Of a stretch of DNA of 9,094 nt, positions 1 to 6,139 are shown piece after piece (positions within the stretch are counted from its first letter, which is position 1; each line of letters starts with the position of its first letter). The position numbers and the translations under genes were made by a program. The notes below the pieces were generated by a model. That model was not told where the DNA came from. It worked only from the letters and a program-made list of their open reading frames with translations, and made no database searches. This stretch comes from an uncultured Dorea sp. (GTDB taxonomy: Bacteria > Bacillota > Clostridia > Lachnospirales > Lachnospiraceae), in the NCBI GenBank assembly GCA_948844705.1, contig CAQNVT010000203.1:1-9094 (forward strand). The letters are read 5' to 3'.

Positions 1-75
1 AGCTTCTACTTGTTTTTTAAATCTTTCATATTGATCAATTGGATCATTCAATTCTGAGAACGCATTTCCGTATTC
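1..75 (-). pseudogene. lysS: Lysyl-tRNA synthetase fragment (joined to cysS at contig end)
   Basis: Read on the minus strand with codons starting at positions divisible by 3, the first 75 bases give [19 protein letters not shown] followed by KKQVEA with no stop. The stretch [12 protein letters not shown] matches the conserved motif near the C-terminus of class II lysyl-tRNA synthetase. This is a different frame from cysS, which it replaces. The stretch is visibly AT-rich (for example TTTAAAAAACAAG) compared with the rest of the window, which suggests another replicon or organism. It runs off the left edge. It cannot be a whole gene: there is no start codon and the N-terminal and catalytic parts are absent. 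I infer a chimeric join rather than a genuine gene fusion, because the cysS frame ends in an unrelated tail and the two sequences share a short overlap around positions 66-78. Confidence 0.75.
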
Positions 76-1130
76 TCTTCCGTCTTCGCATATGCAGCCG
101 CCTCTTCATCCGTCATCTTCTCCGCCTTTGCATTTTCCATCAGGAATCTAAGGTGATCCGCCGCATTGACGATACGCTCCAACCCGCTCTTAGAAGCCTC
201 CATCAGATCCGCGCTGAAATTCAGCGGGCTTCTGTAATGTGCGCTCAGCATGAAGAAACGGAGCACCTGCAGATCAAACTGCTCGCTGATCTCACGAACA
301 GTACGGAAGTTGCCGAGAGACTTGCTCATCTTGCGGTTATCAATATTCAGAAATGCATTGTGCATCCAGTATTTTGCAAATTCCTTGCCGTTTGCCGCCT
401 CGCTCTGGGCGATCTCGTTTTCATGGTGCGGAAACACAAGATCCTCTCCGCCGGCGTGAATATCGATCTGCTCCCCGAGATATTTCTTCGACATCTCGGA
501 GCATTCGATATGCCATCCGGGCCTGCCCTCGCTCCACGGCGACTCCCAGAAGGGCTCTCCCTCCTTCTTCGGCTTCCACAGAACAAAATCAAGCGGATCC
601 TCCTTTTCCTCCTCTCCGGTCACAAGGAGTGAGCGCTCGCCGGAGCGCAGATCGTCGAGATTCTTATGAGAGAGCTTGCCGTAGTCCTCAAACTGACGGG
701 TCCGGTAGTATACGGTTCCGTTCTTTTCATAGGCGTAGCCCTTTTCCACCAGCGTCTGTATCATATCGATCATACCGGAGATTTCCTCCGTCGCAAGAGG
801 ATGGGTCGTTGCCGGCTTTACGTTCATACCCTCCATATCCTTTTTACACTCTGCAATATAACGCTTCGATATTTCATCGGCCGTAACACCTTCCTCGATG
901 GCCTTCTTAATGATCTTATCGTCCACGTCCGTAAAATTCGACACATAATTTACATCATAGCCCTTGTATTCGAAATATCTCCTTACCGTATCAAACACGA
1001 TCATCGGCCTTGCGTTCCCGATATGAATAAAATTATAAACCGTCGGTCCGCAGACGTACATTTTCACCTTTCCGTCCTCAAGCGGGACAAATTCTTCCTT
1101 TCTCTTTGACAGTGTGTTATAAAGCTTCAT
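48..1130 (-). CDS. cysS: Cysteinyl-tRNA synthetase, 3' truncated
   Basis: Class I aminoacyl-tRNA synthetase that activates cysteine with ATP and charges tRNA-Cys in the cytosol. Visible signatures are the HIGH-type motif HIGN at residues 36-39, KMSKS at 268-272, and the zinc ligands expected of the family: C27 (in YVCGPTVY), C210 (WHIECSEMS), H235 and E239 (FPHHENE). The ATG at 1128-1130 follows an AGGAGGA ribosome binding site at 1141-1147. The protein matches the family through about E355. It then ends MRSQN-stop at 360, whereas CysRS is normally about 460 aa and continues with an anticodon-binding helical bundle. The missing part coincides with the lysS-like sequence at the left edge, so the true gene is probably complete in the organism. 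It lies 36 bp after cysE and shares its T-box-controlled transcript. Confidence 0.93.
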   Translation of the reverse strand: MKLYNTLSKRKEEFVPLEDGKVKMYVCGPTVYNFIHIGNARPMIVFDTVRRYFEYKGYDVNYVSNFTDVDDKIIKKAIEEGVTADEISKRYIAECKKDMEGMNVKPATTHPLATEEISGMIDMIQTLVEKGYAYEKNGTVYYRTRQFEDYGKLSHKNLDDLRSGERSLLVTGEEEKEDPLDFVLWKPKKEGEPFWESPWSEGRPGWHIECSEMSKKYLGEQIDIHAGGEDLVFPHHENEIAQSEAANGKEFAKYWMHNAFLNIDNRKMSKSLGNFRTVREISEQFDLQVLRFFMLSAHYRSPLNFSADLMEASKSGLERIVNAADHLRFLMENAKAEKMTDEEAAAYAKTEENTEMRSQN

Positions 1131-1166
1131 CTGTTACTTATCCTCCTCATCTGATATTTTTTATTT

Positions 1167-1850
1167 TCAGTCAATGATCTCTATATTATCCTCCTGCGCG
1201 CTCCTTATTTTTCTTTCGATCTCCGAAAGCCTTTTATGCATGCGAAGATTGTCTGCCTGAAGCTCTCTGATATCGTTGCTTATGGGATCCGGGAGGTGTA
1301 TATGGTCCATATCCATTCTCGGGATCCTCTCATCCCCCATCTTCACGATACGTCCCGGAACGCCTACTACCGTACAGTTCGGCGGCACCTCCTTAAGGAC
1401 TACGCTTCCGGCGCCGATCTTGGAATTTTTTCCGATCGTAAAGGAACCTAACACCTTTGCTCCAGCGCTTACCATCACATTGTCCTCCAGCGTCGGGTGG
1501 CGCTTTCCCTTTTCCTTTCCGGTACCTCCAAGGGTAACCCCCTGATACAGAGTCACATTATCTCCTAGCTCCGCCGTCTCTCCTATGATAACTCCGCTTC
1601 CGTGATCGATAAAAAGTCCTTTTCCGATCGTCGCCCCCGGATGGATCTCGATCCCGGTCTTCCTGACCGCACGCTGGGAAACCCATCTGGCAAGAAAATA
1701 GTGCTTCTTCAAAAACAGCTTATGCGCCGCCCGGTAGCTTAGGATCGCCTTAAAACTCGGATAGAGGAACACCTCCAGATTCGAGCGTATCGCCGGGTCC
1801 CGTTCTCTTATGACCTGTATCTCTTCCTTAATGTAAGAAATCAATCCCAT
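1167..1850 (-). CDS. cysE: Serine O-acetyltransferase
   Basis: Transfers acetyl from acetyl-CoA to L-serine, giving O-acetylserine, the direct precursor of cysteine. The 227-aa protein has a short helical N-terminal region (1-65) and a left-handed beta-helix of hexapeptide repeats (about 67-170). That region includes [10 protein letters not shown], the catalytic H83 in [25 protein letters not shown] with R117-H118-P119, and KIGAGSVVL. This is the short Gram-positive form. After the beta-helix, residues 190-222 look like a charged coiled coil, and the protein ends IEIID rather than in the terminal Ile that docks into CysK in enterobacterial CysE. I chose the ATG at 1848-1850 because AAGGAG sits about 10 bp upstream. 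A longer reading from a GTG at 1919 would run through the T-box terminator. It is the first gene of the Cys T-box operon, with cysS behind it. Confidence 0.95.
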   Translation of the reverse strand: MGLISYIKEEIQVIRERDPAIRSNLEVFLYPSFKAILSYRAAHKLFLKKHYFLARWVSQRAVRKTGIEIHPGATIGKGLFIDHGSGVIIGETAELGDNVTLYQGVTLGGTGKEKGKRHPTLEDNVMVSAGAKVLGSFTIGKNSKIGAGSVVLKEVPPNCTVVGVPGRIVKMGDERIPRMDMDHIHLPDPISNDIRELQADNLRMHKRLSEIERKIRSAQEDNIEIID

Positions 1851-1866
1851 GACTGTCACTCTCCTT

Positions 1867-1900
1867 AAAAAAATCGCCTCTTGTATCATACAAGAGACGA
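1867..1900 (-). terminator. T-box intrinsic terminator before cysE
   Basis: On the minus strand TCGTCTCTTGTA, a TGA loop and TACAAGAGGCGA form a 12-bp hairpin with one G-T pair, followed by a run of seven T. It forms when tRNA-Cys is charged; binding of uncharged tRNA to the preceding T-box should favour the competing antiterminator. The U-run ends right at the cysE ribosome binding site. It may also stop transcripts reading through from the histidine kinase gene, which has no terminator of its own. Confidence 0.93.
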
Positions 1901-2138
1901 AATAATTCCGCGGTTCCACCCTTATAGAAGATATTTTCCTTAAGAAATATCCTCCTCTTTTTACACGTAACGTGTGTAGCTTACGTACCGGACTACTCTT
2001 TACATCCTATATGTTCGCCCGGTCGACTCCCGAATGCACTTCACATTCCTCCTCCTGAAAGCTGCTTACAGCCGGCGGCAGCTTCTCTCTGCCAGTCGGC
2101 AGGAATGCTACTCTCTTCGTTCTCTGTCTTTTTCATAT
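1867..2138 (-). ncRNA. T-box riboswitch leader, Cys (UGC) specifier
   Basis: An untranslated leader that senses uncharged tRNA and decides between termination and readthrough into cysE-cysS. The T-box core AGGGTGGAACCGCGG lies at 1908-1922 (minus strand) and is directly followed by a terminator hairpin. In Stem I, CATTCCT (2102-2108) pairs with AGGAATG (2044-2050). This frames a loop-E type specifier loop with AGTA on the 5' side and GTGAA-G on the 3' side. The triplet after it, at 2036-2038, is UGC followed by A, a cysteine codon. An apical stem AAGCTGC/GCAGCTT is also visible, and a Stem III-like hairpin GATATTT/AAATATC lies at about 1932-1953. Independently, the UGGA of the T-box would pair with UCCA, matching a U73 discriminator, which is what bacterial tRNA-Cys carries. 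The 5' end is placed from the promoter. Confidence 0.94.
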
Positions 2139-2144
2139 AGGACT

Positions 2145-2173
2145 ATAATATGTGAATTTTTCCATTTTGTCAA
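2145..2173 (-). promoter_or_regulatory. Sigma-A-type promoter for T-box-cysE-cysS
   Basis: A perfect -35 TTGACA (2168-2173) and a near-consensus -10 TATTAT (2145-2150) are separated by exactly 17 bp. Transcription should start near 2138, just before the T-box Stem I. The -35 lies two bases past the stop codon of the histidine kinase gene, so the promoter fills the whole space between that gene and the leader. Confidence 0.9.
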
Positions 2174-2175
2174 TG

Positions 2176-4287
2176 TTAATTTGCCCCGCCGGGGTGTTCG
2201 TCCGGAAGACTTGCCCGGAATCTTAGCTCTGCCTTAAAAAGATCCGCCTCCGTCTCGATCACAAATTTTCCCTTCTGAAGCTCCGTAAAGCTCTTTGCGA
2301 TAGCAAGGCCGAGCCCCGAGCCCTCCGTATTTCTGGATGCGTCTCCCCGCACGAACCGTTCGGTGATCTCCTCCGGATTAAAGGTAAGCTCTGCCGCCGA
2401 AATATTCTTAATCCGGATGACCGCCTCCTCTCCCTCTCTCAGGATCTCTACATACGCTCTTGTATGCGGCATCGCATACTTGTAAATATTTACGAGAAGA
2501 TTTTCGAATATACGGTAGGTTTTCTGGCTGTCAAGGGGCACCAGAAGCTTATCCTCCGGATAACTTACCCGGAAATCAATCTCTGCTTCCTTAAATTTAT
2601 CCTCAAGCTCCAGCTTGACCTGCTTAAACAGATTTACAATATCCACATCCACAATGTCAAGCGTAATATTATTGCTGCTTACCTTGCTGATTTCAAACAG
2701 ATCCTCGATCAGCACCTTAAGGCGCAGAGATTTTCTCTCAAGGACGGCGACATAATCCTTTCGCTTTTCCTCATCCTTTTCTTCCTTTAAGAGATTGACA
2801 TAGGTGATGATGGCCGTAAGCGGAGTTTTCAGATCATGAGACACATTTGTGATCAGCTCCGTCTTCATCCGCTGGCTCTTTACCTCTTCCGCCACCGCCT
2901 TTTTAAAGCCCGTCTGTATTTTCGCGATCTCCGTGCGAAACGGCGTGAAAACCCCCAGATCTTCTACGATCTCCACATCCAGATTGCCCTCGGCGATCTG
3001 GTTCGTCGCCTTTAGGAGGATCCGGTATTTTTCCTGCAGGTCATTGTAGTATTTCCGCAGGATAAAAAACAGGATAACCGAATATATTATCAGGGCCATA
3101 ATCCCATAAAACCACATCATACATACAAGTATCAGGATTATAAAATTGCACGCCACAATTTTTAAGATCGCCTTATTACTCCTCTCCGTAAAATCAATCT
3201 GCTCCAGCGAGCGATAGATTCCGGAGATTCCTTTCTTTACACCGTTCTTCAGCACCTCCCATGCACGTTTTATATATTTCCAGGAAGGATACAGAATCGT
3301 CCTCTCCCTTATATATTTCGCAGGCCTCAGCACATAAATCTGCCGCAGACATGCAGATACCCAGTAGGACATTGCAAAAATCAGTATCAGATAAAGCTGT
3401 CCCCATACCTCTTCATAGACGCTGCTCCGGAATATAAGCTCCTGAGACCACCCGTCTGCAGCAGCGGCAGCAACCGCCGCCGCGATCACAACTGCCTCAA
3501 AAGGAACAAGGAATATTTTCTCGTTCCCTGTCCTCAAGGAGGAGAACCTGGGATAAATCCACGCCGTCGCCGCCACAAAAAGCATAAGGACGAGCTGCAG
3601 ATTCAGGATATCATCCGGGATCTGCATGACCTGGTAATCGTCAAAATACTGATTATCTACATATTTTGCCAGATTTTCCTTCGTCATGGCGTAATAATAG
3701 GTCCTGTTTTCCGGCGCTGATAATCCGAACTCCTCGCCGTCACTGATAAAACGCTGCCACTCACCCTCGGGATCTCCGAATATCCTTCTTAATGCAACGC
3801 TCTGTTCCTCTCCGTATTCTCCATAGATCCTCTCAATATCCGGGTTCCCGTTTTCGTCATAGGTCACCACAAGTCCCAGCGCATAGGAGTCGATATTCTG
3901 TTTCGTAAGAATCCGCTCTGTATTCGCCGTGCTTGCATCTACTACGGCTCCCTTCTCGTCCTCCGCCCGGTAGTCCAGATAAGGGTACAGCGCCTCATAC
4001 TCTACATTTATATAAGAGAAATACTCTCTGAAAATATGCTTTGCTTCGGCCACTCCGATATCTTCATGGTCTTTTTCCGTATTATAAAGGATAAAGCCAA
4101 GCTCGATAAAATTTTCCAGAAAATCCTCGGAGGTCAGGATATTCTCCTGTATGTCCTCCTTCTCCGTCCAGATATTCTTATAATATGTGCCGTACCGATC
4201 CATTGTATAAAGCCCCGGGATCACGATCGTACAGATGATAAGGACGACCGCCAGCTTATGACTGCTTCTCAATTTTATATCCAACAC
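2176..4287 (-). CDS. Large multi-TM sensor histidine kinase, VanS-like catalytic core
   Basis: A 703-aa membrane kinase, predicted partner of the regulator just upstream. TM1 is at about 11-29, followed by a ~195-residue external domain rich in acidic and aromatic residues (30-226), with no family I recognise. Further hydrophobic segments lie at about 228-246, 258-277, 297-320 and 373-411. Next come a HAMP-like linker (about 412-470), the DHp helix with NVSHDLKTPLT and phospho-acceptor H484, and the HATPase domain with N-box ENLLVNIYKYA (N600) and G2 box GSGLGLAIAKSF (657-668). The usual DxGxG G1 box is replaced by IKNIS, and FNPEEITERFVRGD follows, as in some Clostridia kinases. The start is GTG at 4285-4287 behind GGTGGT, overlapping the regulator's end by 32 bp, so the pair is probably translationally coupled. 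The signal sensed is unknown. There is no terminator before the next promoter. Confidence 0.9.
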   Translation of the reverse strand: MLDIKLRSSHKLAVVLIICTIVIPGLYTMDRYGTYYKNIWTEKEDIQENILTSEDFLENFIELGFILYNTEKDHEDIGVAEAKHIFREYFSYINVEYEALYPYLDYRAEDEKGAVVDASTANTERILTKQNIDSYALGLVVTYDENGNPDIERIYGEYGEEQSVALRRIFGDPEGEWQRFISDGEEFGLSAPENRTYYYAMTKENLAKYVDNQYFDDYQVMQIPDDILNLQLVLMLFVAATAWIYPRFSSLRTGNEKIFLVPFEAVVIAAAVAAAAADGWSQELIFRSSVYEEVWGQLYLILIFAMSYWVSACLRQIYVLRPAKYIRERTILYPSWKYIKRAWEVLKNGVKKGISGIYRSLEQIDFTERSNKAILKIVACNFIILILVCMMWFYGIMALIIYSVILFFILRKYYNDLQEKYRILLKATNQIAEGNLDVEIVEDLGVFTPFRTEIAKIQTGFKKAVAEEVKSQRMKTELITNVSHDLKTPLTAIITYVNLLKEEKDEEKRKDYVAVLERKSLRLKVLIEDLFEISKVSSNNITLDIVDVDIVNLFKQVKLELEDKFKEAEIDFRVSYPEDKLLVPLDSQKTYRIFENLLVNIYKYAMPHTRAYVEILREGEEAVIRIKNISAAELTFNPEEITERFVRGDASRNTEGSGLGLAIAKSFTELQKGKFVIETEADLFKAELRFRASLPDEHPGGAN

Positions 4288-4945
4288 CCCACACCACCTT
4301 CAAATATTTTGGTTCCTTTGGATTGATCTCTATCTTTTCTCTGATGTTGCGCACATGTACCATGATCGTATCTGTGCTGACTGCCCGCTCGTTCCACACC
4401 CGCTCGTAGATTTCCTCTGCCGAGAACACCCGCCCCGGGCTCTTGATGAGAAGGAGCAATATCTTATATTCCGTAGGCGTCACCGTCACCGGCTCGCCGT
4501 CAACGGTCACCTCCACCGTATCCTCATTAATCTCCAAACCGCCTATGGTATGAATATTTGATTCCTTCTCCGTATTTCCAAGTTTCTCCAGAAATCTCCG
4601 GTATCTGCGAAGCTGTGAATTCACTCTCGCGAGAAGCTCCATCGGGGTGAAGGGCTTGGTCACATAATCGTCCGCCCCCATATTAAGGCCCATGATCTTA
4701 TCCACCTCTTCCGACTTTGCCGACAAAAATATAACCGGAAAATCATACTTTTCCCGAAGCTTCACCGTCATGGCGATCCCGTCCATACGCGGCATCATCA
4801 CATCCACAATCGCCAGGTGAATCTCCTCCTTTTCGATCACCTTAAGGCCCTCGATTCCGTCCGCCGCCTGGAATACTACGTATCCCTGGCTTTTCAGATA
4901 GATCTCTACTCCTTCTCTTATCTCCTTATCGTCCTCCACAATCAA
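4256..4945 (-). CDS. OmpR/PhoB-family response regulator
   Basis: A DNA-binding two-component regulator of 229 aa from the TTG taken here. The receiver domain (1-117) has the acidic pair D5-D6, phospho-acceptor D48 in IVDVMMPRMDG, the switch S75 and conserved K97 in YVTKPFTP. The winged-helix domain (about 130-229) shows VTPTEYKILLLLIKSPGRVFS, then STDTIMVHVRNIREKIE and the ending VVWGVGYKIEK. It should be phosphorylated by the overlapping histidine kinase. The start is abnormal: the family normally begins M-x-x-VLIVEDD, and here in-frame HVLIVEDD runs up to a TAA at 4967-4969 with no ATG or GTG. An ATG at 4948-4950 is out of frame by one missing base and meets TGA after one codon. The TTG at 4943-4945 overlaps that TGA. 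Either translation starts at this weak TTG, or a 1-bp deletion or sequence error has removed the ATG start. Confidence 0.9.
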   Translation of the reverse strand: MIVEDDKEIREGVEIYLKSQGYVVFQAADGIEGLKVIEKEEIHLAIVDVMMPRMDGIAMTVKLREKYDFPVIFLSAKSEEVDKIMGLNMGADDYVTKPFTPMELLARVNSQLRRYRRFLEKLGNTEKESNIHTIGGLEINEDTVEVTVDGEPVTVTPTEYKILLLLIKSPGRVFSAEEIYERVWNERAVSTDTIMVHVRNIREKIEINPKEPKYLKVVWGVGYKIEKQS

Positions 4946-4957
4946 GACATGATTTAC

Positions 4958-4988
4958 GTCCCAGATTTAAAATACCCTGTCCCAGATT
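4958..4988. repeat. Direct repeat pair of GTCCCAGATT, 21-bp period
   Basis: The ten bases GTCCCAGATT occur at 4958-4967 and again at 4979-4988. The copies are exactly 21 bp apart, two turns of the helix, in the 49-bp gap between the dehydrogenase stop and the response regulator start. Matching ACGT-containing flanks occur on opposite sides of the two copies. Two explanations fit: a binding site for the OmpR-type regulator, which commonly uses tandem half-sites on one face of the helix, or the remnant of a small dispersed repeat that disturbed the regulator's start. I cannot choose between them here. Confidence 0.6.
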
Positions 4989-4994
4989 ACGTTT

Positions 4995-6107
4995 TTATTC
5001 AAATGGAAATTTAAACTGTGTAAGTCCCAGCTCATCCCGCATCCCGATAAACTCCTTCTGAACGGCTTCGCCCACCGGGACTCCTTTATCCCTGCGGAAT
5101 TTCCAGACTTCATACTCCTTCTCTCCCGCCGTATAGATCCGGTCATGGCCCGGCGCCTTCTCAGACGCCCGGAGCTCCCTTAATATCTCTCCCGCCGTTT
5201 TCTTAAAGCTCTCCGCTCCCATGAATGCCTCCGTATCAATCGCGATAAAGAAATGTCCCAGAGGATATGGAATCTTATTTCCCTGCGCATCCTTTCCTGA
5301 AAGCATATGAAGAAATCTTCCTGCCTGAAGCGCCGCCGAAAGGATCTCTACTACCGTGGCATATCCATAGCCCTTATAGCCCGCCATTTCCTCGCCGATT
5401 CCGCCGAGAGGAGCAAGAGCCGCCTTTCCGTTATTCAGATCCTCAAGAATCTGCCTGCTGTCCGTGAGCGCCTGCCCGTCATTTCCGATCACCATGCCTG
5501 CCGGCGTATCCATTCCGTTCCTTGCATAGAACTCGATCTTGCCGCGCTGGGAGATCGATGTCGCACAGTCAAGGACAAACGGAAATTCCTCATCTGTCGG
5601 AAGTCCGAAGGTAATCGGATTGGTCCCAAGCATATTTTCTACTCCGAAGGTCGGCGCGATGGACGGTCTTGCATTGGTGCCCGTAATGCCGATCATATCA
5701 TTTTTCGTACACATGGTCGCATAATATCCGGCAATCCCGTAATGCGTGGAATTGCGCACCGCCACCATACCCATCCCATATTCCTTCGCCTTGTCGATCG
5801 CAAGCTGCATCGCCCTTGTTCCGACCACCATGCCGATCCCGTTATGCCCGTCTACGACGGCGGTCGTCGCCGTTTCCCTTATGATCTCATATTCCGTCTT
5901 CGGATTTAAAATTCCTTCTTTGATCCGGTCGATATAGATCGGCTTAAACCGGTTGCAGCCGTGACTTTCGATTCCCCTTCTGTCACTCTCAAGAAGCACG
6001 TCGGCGCAGATGCGCGCATCAGCCTTTGGCACTCCGTATTTTTCAAAAACCGCCACCATAAAATCCTCTGCCGTCTTCCATTCTATAAAAGGTCTTGTTT
6101 CCTTCAT
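4995..6107 (-). CDS. Ldh2-family malate/L-lactate-type NAD(P)-dependent dehydrogenase
   Basis: A cytosolic oxidoreductase of the Ldh2/MDH2 family (relatives: AllD ureidoglycolate, YiaK 2,3-diketogulonate and ComC sulfolactate dehydrogenases), which interconvert 2-hydroxy and 2-oxo acids. This family is unrelated to Rossmann-fold Ldh/Mdh. At 370 aa it is of usual length. Visible signatures are RRGIESHGCNRF with the catalytic-type H49, the dinucleotide-binding-type segment NSTHYGIAGYY (H122), NARPSIAPTFG, NPITFGLP, FVLDCATS (D180), and GYKGYGYATVVEILSAAL. The true substrate cannot be read from sequence. I chose the ATG at 6105-6107, with GGGAGG about 10 bp upstream. An in-frame GTG at 6141-6143, overlapping the acetyltransferase stop as GTGA, would add 12 residues but has a poorer site. 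It probably shares a transcript with the upstream acetyltransferase and the downstream two-component pair. Confidence 0.9.
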   Translation of the reverse strand: MKETRPFIEWKTAEDFMVAVFEKYGVPKADARICADVLLESDRRGIESHGCNRFKPIYIDRIKEGILNPKTEYEIIRETATTAVVDGHNGIGMVVGTRAMQLAIDKAKEYGMGMVAVRNSTHYGIAGYYATMCTKNDMIGITGTNARPSIAPTFGVENMLGTNPITFGLPTDEEFPFVLDCATSISQRGKIEFYARNGMDTPAGMVIGNDGQALTDSRQILEDLNNGKAALAPLGGIGEEMAGYKGYGYATVVEILSAALQAGRFLHMLSGKDAQGNKIPYPLGHFFIAIDTEAFMGAESFKKTAGEILRELRASEKAPGHDRIYTAGEKEYEVWKFRRDKGVPVGEAVQKEFIGMRDELGLTQFKFPFE

Positions 6108-6139
6108 CTTTTTTGTCCCTCCCGCACATACTGTATTTA

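Noticed and set aside
39..632. Plus-strand open frame of 197 codons opposite cysS
   Set aside because: Antisense shadow of a well-supported synthetase; no ribosome binding site, composition rich in Arg/Leu as expected from reverse reading.
353..886. Plus-strand 177-codon frame, Arg/Ser-rich
   Set aside because: Shadow of cysS in another frame; no recognisable domain.
1851..1919. N-terminal extension of cysE to a GTG at 1917-1919
   Set aside because: The GTG lies inside the T-box core and the extension would translate the terminator hairpin; the ATG at 1848-1850 has its own AAGGAG.
2184..2194. CCCC-GCC-GGGG hairpin at the end of the kinase gene as a terminator
   Set aside because: Only 4 bp, inside the coding sequence and with no U-run after it.
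5307..5909. Plus-strand 200-codon frame opposite the dehydrogenase
   Set aside because: Shadow of the Ldh2 gene; no motif and no ribosome binding site.
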